The notes under the pieces: generated by a model
Told to the model about the DNA's origin: nothing
Seen by the model: only the letters and a program-made list of their open reading frames with translations
The model's database searches: none
Position numbers and translations under genes: made by a program
Shown: positions 1-8,100 of the stretch, piece after piece
Layout: every line of letters begins with the position of its first letter
Numbering within the stretch: position 1 is the stretch's first letter
Source: Deltaproteobacteria bacterium
Lineage (GTDB): Bacteria > Myxococcota_A > UBA9160 > UBA4427
Direction: 5' to 3'
DNA: 64,000 nucleotides
Assembly: GCA_002719955.1 (NCBI GenBank)
Contig: PBFW01000072.1
Location: forward strand, 62,001-126,000

Positions 1-1
1 C

Positions 2-613
2 GTCGCCGGATTGATCCTCTCGACCGGTTACCTGATCGCGGGGCTGGGCATCAGTCGCTGGGTCGAAAACGATCTGCGCGATGCGCTCGCGGTCGCTGTT
101 CGATCTCAGGGGGGCGGCGCGATCGAACGCGTCCGCGCCTATCCCACGATCTTCCAGCCTTGGCTGCGCAGCTTCGTCGTTCGGGCGCCGGATGCGATCT
201 TTGTCGGGCTCCACAGCTGGAGGGAGGCGGGCTGCCCCGCCTGGCAGGCACACAGCCGACCTGCCCCGAGTCCGATGATCCGATCCCTCACCTCCAGCTG
301 GGAGGGGCAGCTCCTCAACTGGTTCGCCGATGGCGATACCGCCACCTTCGTCCACGCGGAAGCGAACGGCGTGAACCGCATCAGAATCGAGGATGTCCGG
401 TATGGCTGGGCGAGCCCCAACGCGCGGGGAATGTGGGGGCTCGAAGCACGCGTCGACCCGAGCGGCCAGATCCTGGGTGGCGTTCATCGACTCACCCGCG
501 TCTCTTTCGACTCGGACGACCTCGCCAGAATCGGGCGGCTCCTGCTGGGCGAACTTCCCGCAGCTGGGGCGGGCTGGCAGCGCCCTTCGAATTGCTCGCC
601 GATTTCGAGATAG
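2..613 (+). CDS. C-terminal part of a DUF457/YdjM-like membrane metal-dependent hydrolase (5' partial)
   Basis: The reading frame is open to the left edge of the window, so the start and probably the catalytic, multi-helix N-terminal half lie outside. The visible part begins with the end of a hydrophobic helix (residues about 4-12) and continues as a soluble domain. A stretch around AYPTIFQPWLRSFVV followed by the RYGWASPN region resembles the C-terminal domain of long YdjM-type (DUF457) inner-membrane hydrolases. It ends 9 bases before the next gene, so the two are probably co-transcribed. The family call rests on general resemblance without the catalytic half; a different membrane protein is possible. 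Confidence 0.5.
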   Translation, partial: VAGLILSTGYLIAGLGISRWVENDLRDALAVAVRSQGGGAIERVRAYPTIFQPWLRSFVVRAPDAIFVGLHSWREAGCPAWQAHSRPAPSPMIRSLTSSWEGQLLNWFADGDTATFVHAEANGVNRIRIEDVRYGWASPNARGMWGLEARVDPSGQILGGVHRLTRVSFDSDDLARIGRLLLGELPAAGAGWQRPSNCSPISR

Positions 614-622
614 ACTCCCACC

Positions 623-1072
623 GTGACAGAGATCTTCATCGACGGCGACGCCTGCCCTGTCAAGGACGAGGTCTACGCGATCTCGTCCCGGCTCGGCCTC
701 GCCGTGGTCGTCGTCGCCAACCAACGAATCAATATTCCGCGGGACCTCGGCGTCGAAATGGTCGTCGTCGAGAAGGGGCCGGACGCCGCCGACGACTGGA
801 TCGCGGAGGAGATCCGAGCCAATGACGTCGTCATTACGGCGGATATCCCCCTGGCGGCGCGTTGTCTCGAGGTCGGTGCCTATGCCCTGGGCACGAACGG
901 GCGCGAGTTCACCCTCGATTCGATCGGTGGCGCCCTCGCCACCCGTGAAATCAAAGCCTCGATTCGCGAGACCGGCATCCTGACTGGAGGCCCCCCGCCG
1001 ATGACCGCACGCGATCGATCTCGCTTCTCAAACGAGCTCGACCGGATCGTCCATCGCGCGCTGCGCGGCTGA
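623..1072 (+). CDS. YaiI/YqxD family protein (UPF0178, DUF188)
   Basis: A 149-residue cytosolic protein of the usual family length. The N-terminal IDGDACPVK (residues 6-14) is the family hallmark, with two acidic residues in a PIN-like/NYN-like fold. The middle TADIPLA and the later GxxFT segment are also conserved in the family. Biochemical function is not established; the fold suggests a metal-dependent nuclease-like activity, which is inference. It follows the upstream membrane-hydrolase gene by 9 bases and faces the tandem stress-protein gene tail to tail. Confidence 0.85.
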   Translation: MTEIFIDGDACPVKDEVYAISSRLGLAVVVVANQRINIPRDLGVEMVVVEKGPDAADDWIAEEIRANDVVITADIPLAARCLEVGAYALGTNGREFTLDSIGGALATREIKASIRETGILTGGPPPMTARDRSRFSNELDRIVHRALRG

Positions 1073-1103
1073 CGCTCTCCGCTCCCACCCGATCCCCTGG
1101 CGT

Positions 1104-2021
1104 TCACCCGCGATGAGGGGGGCGAACCGTCAAGACCGGACAACACGCATGCTGCACGATTCGCTGCGCGGTCCGCCCGAGCAATGCATTCATGAGCGCT
1201 GAACGACCGTGCGTACTCAGCATGATCAGATCGCTCCCGCGCTCCTGCGCGAGTTCTGTGATCGCTTCGACGGCGCCTCCGTCCAGGACCCGGGTCTCGA
1301 CTTCGAAGCCCTGCGCCCGAAGGCGCTGGGCCATCGGCTCGAGTCGCTGCTCGAGCTCCTGCCGACGCACGTCGGGTTGATTCCACTGCGCGAGCTGCTC
1401 GTGCTGGATCGCCTCGAGATAGGGCGGGGATGAGTCCGCGAATGCAAGTAGAACACGCGGCGGGGCCACGTCGGAATAGAGTGCGAGCAGAGCCTCTGCC
1501 GCGACATCGGCACCCGGCGAGAGATCCGTCGGAAGGATCACCTCACGAAATGAATCCGTCGGCTCGCGATCGTTCGGGTGAACGGTCAGGACGGGGCACG
1601 CCGCCCGACGGACGACATATTCGGCCGTACTGCCGAAAACGAGGTGCTTGAAGCCGGTCAGCCCCCGGGTCCCGACGACGATCAGATCAGCTTCCTCCTT
1701 GACCGCCCTCTCGACGATCAGGGGTCCGCACGGACCCCTGTCGAGGCGGGTGTCGATCTGGATCCCCGACTCCTCGATCGAAGCCGCCCGATCCGCGAGT
1801 CGTTCGAAGGCGAGCTGCTGGATATTTCTCTCGTTCTCCGACAGCGCCACGGGCATCGGATAGGGGTCCGCCGGAAGTGGCTCGACGATATGCCCCAATA
1901 CGAGTCGCGCCTCGTGTCTGCGTGCCAGACTCGAGGCGTGCCGAATCGCAAGGTCCGCGGTCTCTGAAAAGTCGGTCGCGCAAAAGACGGTCGCAACCAC
2001 GCGTTGGTCTGATTTGCCCAT
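1104..2021 (-). CDS. Tandem-domain universal stress protein (UspA family)
   Basis: A 305-residue protein made of two UspA domains (about residues 8-150 and 160-300). Domain 1 has the ATP-binding signature GTRGLTGFKHLVFGS. Domain 2 has a looser version beginning STHGRSALMNALLG, so nucleotide binding may be limited to domain 1. The start at 2021 is preferred over longer forms because GAGG lies about 10 bases upstream and the UspA fold begins directly after it (VVATVFCATDFS). Usp proteins help survival under starvation, redox or membrane stress; the exact role here is unknown. A second, single-domain Usp lies 2 kb away. Confidence 0.9.
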   Translation of the reverse strand: MGKSDQRVVATVFCATDFSETADLAIRHASSLARRHEARLVLGHIVEPLPADPYPMPVALSENERNIQQLAFERLADRAASIEESGIQIDTRLDRGPCGPLIVERAVKEEADLIVVGTRGLTGFKHLVFGSTAEYVVRRAACPVLTVHPNDREPTDSFREVILPTDLSPGADVAAEALLALYSDVAPPRVLLAFADSSPPYLEAIQHEQLAQWNQPDVRRQELEQRLEPMAQRLRAQGFEVETRVLDGGAVEAITELAQERGSDLIMLSTHGRSALMNALLGRTAQRIVQHACCPVLTVRPPHRG

Positions 2022-2384
2022 GAGATACCTCTTTCCCTCACTCGATTCTCGTCGCCCTCCCCGGGCGTCACGGAGCACGCAAAGCGCTCCCACCGATTTC
2101 CACGCCCGGCTATCGAAGAGGTTTGACTGCATGCCCCGTGCCACCCGCCAACGGACCCTGATCGACCGCCGCATCCGTGTGTAGGCCGCGCGACGACACC
2201 GCACCTCAAGATGAGGTCGAGCGACACCGACTTCTTCCAGCCCTCGGCTTGCCCCTCCTCGTCGTCGACACAAGAACGGATTCTCTTCGGCACATATTCT
2301 GCAGTTCCAAGATCATCCCGACGCCGACAAGGCCCGTCCAAGGTGGGCGTCGGTGGTACAGACCCGACGAGAAGGAGGCCCCCA
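2022..2384. other. Divergent intergenic region (363 bp)
   Basis: This gap separates the tandem Usp gene (leftward) from the TerB-like gene (rightward) and must hold both promoters. I see no convincing -35/-10 pair. The clearest element is an inverted repeat near its right end, listed separately. No RNA gene was recognised. Confidence 0.5.
2318..2353. repeat. Inverted repeat with 8-bp arms upstream of the TerB-like gene
   Basis: CCGACGCC (2318-2325) is repeated as its exact reverse complement GGCGTCGG (2346-2353), with a 20-base spacer. The right arm ends 31 bases before the start codon at 2385, so in mRNA it would form a hairpin in the leader, short of the ribosome site GAAGGAGG (2371-2378). 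Chance occurrence is possible in such GC-rich sequence. Confidence 0.3.
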
Positions 2385-3020
2385 ATGTCCTACTCACGTC
2401 CCATGGCCGATCGCGAAAAGGCCCTCGAAGAAGCGTTCTTTCGCAAGGAAAGTCGGCGTCTTCTCACCGCCATGCGCACGCGTGATACTCGCCACGCTCA
2501 ATTCGAGGCGCTATCGAAAGTGCTCGGACTTCGCGACGCCCGCATCATCGACCCACTCCTCGACCTCGGGCTCAAGGAGGAGAGCGTGACCGCGCTGGTC
2601 ATGACCCCCCTCATCGCGGTCGCGTGGGCGGATCGAACCCTCGACAGAGAAGAGTGCCGCTGCCTCCTCGAAGCCGAAAAGGATTTCGGAATCGATCCGG
2701 AAAGCGAGGCGGGCCAATTGCTCGCAGTCTGGTTGGATCATCGCCCGCACTCAAGCCTGATGGACGCTTGGTTCTCCTACGTGTCGGAATTATGCACGGT
2801 CCTCGAACCCACGGAACGGGCTCGCCTGCGCGACGACATCGTCAGTTGGTCCTGGCGAATCGCACATCTGGTCGAAAAATCGCTTCTTCGCGGTGGAGCG
2901 CCAACTTCCTCGGAGCGAGCCGTCTTCGCTCGCATCGAGGAGGCGTTTCGAAGCGAGGGCGATCATGACTCGAAGGAGAAATCCGGAGTCCTGGATCAGG
3001 CCATCTCGTCGATGTCGTAG
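2385..3020 (+). CDS. Hypothetical protein, possibly TerB-like (tellurite-resistance-type helical domain)
   Basis: A 211-residue, mainly helical, charged protein without signal peptide or membrane segments. The start has a strong ribosome site, GAAGGAGG, 6 bases before ATG. Residues about 50-90 (PLIAVAWADRTLDREECRCLLEAE in outline) resemble the acidic helix pair of TerB-like domains, where such acids bind metal. The rest is not recognised. It sits between two universal stress protein genes and next to a DUF4404 gene, so a stress-related role is a reasonable guess only. Confidence 0.6.
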   Translation: MSYSRPMADREKALEEAFFRKESRRLLTAMRTRDTRHAQFEALSKVLGLRDARIIDPLLDLGLKEESVTALVMTPLIAVAWADRTLDREECRCLLEAEKDFGIDPESEAGQLLAVWLDHRPHSSLMDAWFSYVSELCTVLEPTERARLRDDIVSWSWRIAHLVEKSLLRGGAPTSSERAVFARIEEAFRSEGDHDSKEKSGVLDQAISSMS

Positions 3021-3097
3021 CTCACGCCAGGCCAGCGCCGCCCGTGGGCTCGGCGATCAGCCTGTGTATGGCCGGTCTCGCTCCGCGGGATCGCGAA

Positions 3098-3397
3098 TCA
3101 GATCCCCAGTTCGCTCAGCGAATGGCTGATGCGTCCGATGATATGTACGGCCTGCGGGTGATCGATCTCCACTTGCTGAATCAGATGGCGGAGTCGCTCG
3201 ATCCAGGATTCATCGACGGAATCGTCGGCCTCGATCCAACTTTCGATCTCGTCGTGGAGGCGACGAAGGTCCGGGAGTGCCACCGCCTGCTCGTCGTTCG
3301 ATGCTCGCTCGTGAAGGAGAGCGATCAGCTCCCCCACGCGCTCGCTCAGGGCATTCGATTCGTTCTGGGGCTTCGAGTCGTCGGAGTCGGACATCAA
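3098..3397 (-). CDS. DUF4404 family protein
   Basis: A 99-residue acidic, helical protein. The end, HPQAVHIIGRISHSLSELGI, matches the C-terminal signature of DUF4404 (HPxxxxxxGxIxxxLSxxGI), and the length is right for the family. Function is unknown. Two adjacent ATG codons (3397 and 3394) could start it. It converges with the TerB-like gene, 77 bases apart. Confidence 0.7.
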   Translation of the reverse strand: MMSDSDDSKPQNESNALSERVGELIALLHERASNDEQAVALPDLRRLHDEIESWIEADDSVDESWIERLRHLIQQVEIDHPQAVHIIGRISHSLSELGI

Positions 3398-3729
3398 TAC
3401 CTCTCGCCTCGAGAAATCATCTCAGACAAATGGGCGCTTCGCCATCGGCCGCGCTTGGACGAACCGGAACAAGGCCCCCGCGGCGATGATAGAAGACCGT
3501 TCCTCTGCCAACGAGAAAGCCGCGCTGATTCAGCTTAAACGCGATGATTCGCTCCCTGAAACGCTCTCGGTCGTCCACCGGCTTCCAGGCAGTGGCAAAC
3601 GATCACAATCGGGAAATCTCGCCTCGCCAAAGCGGCTCTCCGTGGCGGCTGAAGCTCTCCCGATCGGCATGCTAGTTGCAGTCCCTTCAAAGAGAATGAT
3701 GGAGTCATTCTCAGTGAAGGGCGGTGAGC
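3398..3729. other. Intergenic region (332 bp) before the small exported ORF
   Basis: It carries the DUF4404 promoter (leftward) and sequence upstream of the small ORF at 3730. The only clear structure is the perfect inverted repeat at 3692-3712, listed separately. No convincing long coding frame or RNA gene was found. Confidence 0.4.
3692..3712. promoter_or_regulatory. Perfect 8-5-8 dyad, possible operator or leader hairpin
   Basis: GAGAATGA is followed by a 5-base spacer (TGGAG) and its exact reverse complement TCATTCTC. It is AT-richer than its surroundings and ends 17 bases before the ATG at 3730, just ahead of an AAGG ribosome site. It could be a repressor site or an mRNA hairpin controlling access to the ribosome site. 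Confidence 0.45.
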
Positions 3730-4011
3730 ATGAGATGCCAGCCAGTCGATGCAGGCACGAGTGGGTGGAGGCTTCGAGCGATCCTCCTCGCCGTCGTCCT
3801 CCTCATGAATGGCAACGTCGCCACCGAAACGCAAGAGGTCATCGCGCCGCGGCCGACGATGCGGATCGTCTTCGATGAAATCAAGGTGCTCGGATTCGGG
3901 GGGGACGTCGGGGGAGCACCTGCCCTCGGATGTCTGGACGAACCCGAAGGAGCTCCGCGAATTGATCGGGGTCGCATCGCCAGCGTCTCCACCTCCGGCG
4001 CCATGATCTGA
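3730..4011 (+). CDS. Putative small exported protein (possibly frameshifted)
   Basis: A 93-residue open frame with a plausible signal peptide: Arg-containing start, hydrophobic core LRAILLAVVLLM, possible cleavage after NVA. AAGG lies 9 bases before ATG; a GTG six bases earlier is an alternative. No family is recognised. The last third reads oddly, while another frame over the same bases gives a natural-looking helix (about 3920-4000), so a frameshift may have altered the C-terminus. It precedes the single-domain Usp gene by 47 bases. Confidence 0.35.
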   Translation: MRCQPVDAGTSGWRLRAILLAVVLLMNGNVATETQEVIAPRPTMRIVFDEIKVLGFGGDVGGAPALGCLDEPEGAPRIDRGRIASVSTSGAMI

Positions 4012-4058
4012 AGCTTCGAACCTTTCGAGAGACCGAACGACCCCAGAAGGAGGATGAC

Positions 4059-4508
4059 ATGAAGATCGAAACTGTTCTCGCCGCGACGGACTTCTCGGAA
4101 GCGGCCGGCAAAGCCATGAAGATCGCCAGCGACCTAGCGCGCCATTTCGAAGCCGAACTGGTCGTCGTCCACGCCTATAACGTAGAGATCCCGATCGCTT
4201 CACCAATGGTGGAGGGAGGCTATATCCTGCCCAGCGGATTCTTCGAACAGATCTCCAAGCAGGCCACGCTCCAGGTCGAAGAAGCCGCCAACCAGATCGT
4301 CGAACGAGGTGTCTCCGCGACGGGAATCGCGATCGACGAACCCGCGGCCCTCGCGATTGTAGACGAAGCCCAGCGCCGGTCGGCAGATATCATCGTGATG
4401 GGGACGCGCGGTCTCACAGGCCTGAAGCACATCGCATTGGGAAGCGTGGCCGACAAGGTCGTGCGAACCGCTCATTGCCCTGTTCTGACCGTCGGCGAGA
4501 ACTCGTAG
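4059..4508 (+). CDS. Universal stress protein (single UspA domain)
   Basis: A 149-residue UspA protein, standard for one domain. It starts with the beta-strand and loop TVLAATDFSE and carries the complete ATP-binding motif GTRGLTGLKHIALGS at residues 115-129, so it belongs to the nucleotide-binding branch. AGGAGG lies 6 bases before the start. Its motif is very close to that of domain 1 of the tandem Usp at 1104-2021, suggesting paralogy. Confidence 0.92.
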   Translation: MKIETVLAATDFSEAAGKAMKIASDLARHFEAELVVVHAYNVEIPIASPMVEGGYILPSGFFEQISKQATLQVEEAANQIVERGVSATGIAIDEPAALAIVDEAQRRSADIIVMGTRGLTGLKHIALGSVADKVVRTAHCPVLTVGENS

Positions 4509-4733
4509 CCGTCGAGCGACACGGCATCAGATCCTTCTCGGAGTCCCGAAGGGCTGCGAAAATCTGAAGCTGCTGGCCATCCCGCGAAGCCATCATCGCG
4601 CTCGAGGTCGAGGTCGAGGCCTTCTGACAGGATCCCCATCCGGTCCTCTCCCGGATCCGCGATCGGCCGCAATCACCTCGATGCGACCGGGTCCATCAAT
4701 GCGATCTTGGAAGAGAGGCGTGCAGCGCGAGCT

Positions 4734-5168
4734 TCAGCCGTCCACCTTCCCGAATGCGCTCATCGTCTCTTCGACATCGAGGCAGTTCACGAGAATCTGA
4801 TGGTCGAGACCCGCGTCCCGGTGAACGTGGATTTCGGCGTAATCTGCGCTTCGCGTCATCTTCGAGAAGGACTCGAAGGAGGGGTATCGCATGAGACCCA
4901 CCCAATCCCACCGAAGATCACCATCGCCAATCAGCTGCGTATTCGTCTTTGCGCCGAAGACGAGACCGCCGCCGAAGCCCTCGATGATTTTCTGAACGGC
5001 CGCACCATAGATCATGTAGGCCTCTTCTCCGGTCAGATCCGTCTCGCGCCCATCTTCGTAGATCGCTCGATCACGAAATTTCAGTAGATTGAGCATATAG
5101 AGCGAGCCTTCGGGCTTTTTCTCGATGAACTCCTCGAGCTGTTCCGGTCGGGGCTGGCGGGCGGGCAT
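4734..5168 (-). CDS. DUF1330 family protein
   Basis: A 144-residue cytosolic protein with the DUF1330 ferredoxin-like alpha/beta pattern: SLYMLNLLKFRD (residues 22-33), then GGGLVFGAK, WDWVGLMRYPSFESF and a terminal RDAGLDHQILVNCL strand. DUF1330 proteins are small dimeric alpha/beta barrels of unknown activity. The start has AAGGAG 6 bases upstream. It is divergent from the nitronate monooxygenase gene, with a 195-base shared promoter region. Confidence 0.8.
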   Translation of the reverse strand: MPARQPRPEQLEEFIEKKPEGSLYMLNLLKFRDRAIYEDGRETDLTGEEAYMIYGAAVQKIIEGFGGGLVFGAKTNTQLIGDGDLRWDWVGLMRYPSFESFSKMTRSADYAEIHVHRDAGLDHQILVNCLDVEETMSAFGKVDG

Positions 5169-5252
5169 CTCGGTCTCCTTCTTGCTCAGCCGCGCCCTCA
5201 CGACAGGGATTCGGGCCCACGGGTCAGCGGCGGAGGGGGTGGACTGTCCAAA

Positions 5253-5270
5253 AGGCGGGGAGCCCCGCCT
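5253..5270. repeat. GC-rich near-perfect palindrome between divergent genes
   Basis: AGGCGGGGAGCCCCGCCT forms a 7-bp stem with a GAGC tetraloop. It lies between two divergent genes (DUF1330 and nitronate monooxygenase), has no following T-run and so is not a standard terminator. It could be an operator or simply a GC-rich chance palindrome. Confidence 0.35.
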
Positions 5271-5363
5271 CCGGCGCGGGCATCCTATCAGATCCCAGGA
5301 AGCCCCTCGGCCCCTCTGACCGATACTCGCCGCAGATTCCATCCGTTGCGATAGATTTCCACG

Positions 5364-6329
5364 ATGACGTTCAAGACCCCGATCTGTGATCTCTTCGAAA
5401 TCGATGTCCCGATCTTCCTGGCTGGTATGGGCGGTGTCGCCTATGCCGAAGTCTGCGCCGCGGTTTCCGAGGCGGGCGGCTACGGCACCCTGGGCATGGC
5501 CGCAGAAACACCCGAGGGCATCCGTACTGAAATGCGCAGAGTCCGCGAGCGAACCGACAAGCCCTTCGGCGTCGACCTTTTGGCGGCTCTCCCGGAACAG
5601 ATGATGGAGGCCATCGACATCATCATCGAAGAAGGCGCCTCTGCCTTCATCGCTGGACTCGGCGTTCCGGGTCCCGTCGTCCAAGAATGCCACGATGCCG
5701 GCGTTCTCGTGATGAGCATGTGCGGCAAGGTGAGCCATGCGGTCGCCGCCCAGGAGGCCGGATGCGATGTCGTCGTTGCCCAGGGAACCGAGGCCGGCGG
5801 CCACACGGGGCGCGTCGCTGGAATGGCGCTGATCCCCCAGATCGTCGACGCCGTCGAAATTCCCGTGCTCGGCGCGGGAAGCATCATCGATGGTCGAGGC
5901 TTGGCTGCTTGCCTCGCCTTCGGCGCCCAGGGCGTCTGGATGGGCACTCGATTCGTCGCTTCCCACGAAGCCCGTGCCGCCGAAACCTACAAGAAGAGAA
6001 TCGGGGAGATCGCCAGCGACGAGACTCTGATCACGCGCTGCTATTCGGGAAAGAGCATGCGCGTGATTGCCAACCCCTACGCAGAAGAGCGCGAGCGGAA
6101 TCCGGATTCGATCCTGCGCTTCCCGGAACAGATGTATGCCTCGATGCAGGAAGGTACGATGGCGGCGCTCGGTGGGGCAACGGAAGACATCGATCCCGAC
6201 CGCCACGCCATGCCCTGTGGTCAGGGCGCGGGGGGGATCGACGATATCCTTTCCTGTCGCGAGATCGTCGACAAGACCATCGCCGAGGCTCAGCAGGTCA
6301 TCTCCCGACTCGGCCCCTACAGCGTCTGA
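5364..6329 (+). CDS. Nitronate monooxygenase (2-nitropropane dioxygenase-type FMN enzyme)
   Basis: A 321-residue TIM-barrel flavoenzyme. Seen: the N-terminal PIFLAGMGG segment, the AQGTEAGGHTGR signature (residues 139-150) with the His expected to act as base, and the phosphate-binding GAGSIIDGRGLAACLAFGAQGVWMG region split over two strands. The family oxidises alkyl nitronates with O2; many members in such clusters probably act on other substrates or as enoyl reductase-like enzymes. An acyl-CoA synthetase and an SDR follow on the same strand (85- and 69-base gaps), so a catabolic transcription unit is likely. Confidence 0.9.
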   Translation: MTFKTPICDLFEIDVPIFLAGMGGVAYAEVCAAVSEAGGYGTLGMAAETPEGIRTEMRRVRERTDKPFGVDLLAALPEQMMEAIDIIIEEGASAFIAGLGVPGPVVQECHDAGVLVMSMCGKVSHAVAAQEAGCDVVVAQGTEAGGHTGRVAGMALIPQIVDAVEIPVLGAGSIIDGRGLAACLAFGAQGVWMGTRFVASHEARAAETYKKRIGEIASDETLITRCYSGKSMRVIANPYAEERERNPDSILRFPEQMYASMQEGTMAALGGATEDIDPDRHAMPCGQGAGGIDDILSCREIVDKTIAEAQQVISRLGPYSV

Positions 6330-6414
6330 GTACGTGTGGGGAGCTCTTCTTCAGCGTTCTCGTGCCGGGGTTCGCAGCCTCGACGCGCGCCCGCAGGCGC
6401 GCGATGATCCGGCG

Positions 6415-8031
6415 ATGGAACTCGATTTCGCGTCTGCCTGGGAGGCGATCTCCGACGAGATCCCCGAATCCGATGCCCTCATCAGCGGAGAGATCCGCCG
6501 AAGCTGGGGCGCCTACGAAGATCGCGCCGCAAGAATCTCAGCGGCGCTCCTGGCCGCAGATCTTCCCGTCGGGGCCAACGTCGGCCTCGCCCTCTACAAC
6601 GGACCGGAATACTCGGAAGCGCAATTCGCCGCTTTCAAGCAGCGCGTCACGCCCTTCAACGTCAACTTCCGCTACGCCGCCAAGGAGCTTCTCTCGCTTC
6701 TCGAGGACGCGGATGCGGCCGCGCTCTTCTTCGATTCGACCCTGGTCGAGGCCATCGACGAAATACGCGGCAACCTGCCCAAACTGCGACTCCTCGTTCA
6801 GGTGGGCGGCGCCACGATTCCCGACTGGGCCGAAAGCTACGAGGCGCTGATCGGGCGGCATGCTCCCGCGCCGCGGATCAAACGCTCGCCAAACGATCTC
6901 TGGATGCTCTTCACGGGGGGGACGACGGGAAACCCGAAAGGTGTGATGTGGCCCCACGCGAGCATGATCCAGACGATGAAGGCGACCTATGCCGGACTCA
7001 AGCAGAGCGTGCCCCGGAATCTCGCAGAACTCCTCGAGTCCGTCCGCCAGATCGCCGCGAGCGGTCGTGTCACCCGCCAGCTTGCCGCCGCCCCCCTCAT
7101 GCACGGCACCTCCGGCATCGCTGCGCTCACAACACATCTGACGGGCGGTGCGATCATCACCCTCGAGGAACGATCCTTCTCCGGCGACGCACTCTTCTCC
7201 AGCGTCGAGCGATACGGCGCGACCCATCTCACGATCGTGGGCGACGCATTCAGCCGTCCCATGCTCGAGGCCCTCGAATCGGCTCGGGACCGCGGGGAGC
7301 CCTACGACCTCTCCTCGATCTTTCTGGTGCTCTCCTCGGGCGTCATGTGGAGCGCGCCGATCAAGCAGGCGCTCCTCTCCTTCAATCCTCGCATGCGTCT
7401 AATGGATTCCCTCGGCTCCTCCGAGGGCGTGGGTTTCGCCGCCAAGCTCGAAAGCGATCCGAACGAGGCAACGACCGCGCGTTTCAACCTCGGCGAATTC
7501 ACCAAGGTCATCGACGAAGACGGCAAGGAAGTCGCTCCGGGATCCGGTGAACGAGGGCGGCTCGCGCTCGGCGGGCCCCTCCCGATCGGCTACTACAAGG
7601 ATCCCGAAAAAAGCCAGGAGACGTGGCCAACGATCGACGGGCGGCGCTATTCGATCCCCGGCGACTTTGCGACCGTCGAAGCGGATGGGACGATCACCCT
7701 GCTCGGACGAGGGTCAGCCTGTATCAACTCGGGCGGCGAAAAGATCTATCCCGAAGAAGTCGAAGAGGCCCTCAAACTCCACGAGGCGGTCTCGGATTGC
7801 AATGTCGTCGGAGTCGCCGACAAACGCTGGGGGCAGGCCATTACGGCCGTCGTCCAACTCGCAGATCTCGGAGTCGAGGACGCAACACTGATCCAGTCCG
7901 TCAAAGAGAACCTGGCGGGCTACAAGGCGCCTAAACACATCGTTCGCGTCGACCGTCTGGAGCGGCAGGCCAATGGCAAGTCGGATTACCGTTGGGCGGC
8001 GCGGATCGCCGAAGAGGCTCTCGGCAGCTGA
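6415..8031 (+). CDS. Acyl-CoA synthetase / AMP-dependent ligase
   Basis: A 538-residue ANL-superfamily enzyme. The phosphate-binding loop FTGGTTGNPKG (around residue 166), the A-motif region LMDSLGSSEG, the hinge D with GRGSACINSGGEKIYP and a C-terminal catalytic Lys in NGKSDYRW are all present. It should activate a carboxylic acid to acyl-AMP and then acyl-CoA; substrate unknown. The start at 6415 is chosen because upstream in-frame sequence is non-homologous; its ribosome site is weak. It sits between nitronate monooxygenase and an SDR. Related enzymes often act on fatty acids or steroid side chains, but the sequence alone does not tell. Confidence 0.9.
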   Translation: MELDFASAWEAISDEIPESDALISGEIRRSWGAYEDRAARISAALLAADLPVGANVGLALYNGPEYSEAQFAAFKQRVTPFNVNFRYAAKELLSLLEDADAAALFFDSTLVEAIDEIRGNLPKLRLLVQVGGATIPDWAESYEALIGRHAPAPRIKRSPNDLWMLFTGGTTGNPKGVMWPHASMIQTMKATYAGLKQSVPRNLAELLESVRQIAASGRVTRQLAAAPLMHGTSGIAALTTHLTGGAIITLEERSFSGDALFSSVERYGATHLTIVGDAFSRPMLEALESARDRGEPYDLSSIFLVLSSGVMWSAPIKQALLSFNPRMRLMDSLGSSEGVGFAAKLESDPNEATTARFNLGEFTKVIDEDGKEVAPGSGERGRLALGGPLPIGYYKDPEKSQETWPTIDGRRYSIPGDFATVEADGTITLLGRGSACINSGGEKIYPEEVEEALKLHEAVSDCNVVGVADKRWGQAITAVVQLADLGVEDATLIQSVKENLAGYKAPKHIVRVDRLERQANGKSDYRWAARIAEEALGS

Positions 8032-8100
8032 CCACTCTTCCCTCACCCCTACCCCCAACCTCGCACCCCAAACACGAATTGCTCGAATCGGAGGATCACC

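Noticed and set aside
3535..4206. Long minus-strand open frame opposite the small exported ORF and the Usp gene
   Set aside because: Arg/Ser/Pro-rich composition typical of antisense frames in GC-rich DNA, no ribosome site, overlaps the 5' end of a clear Usp gene.
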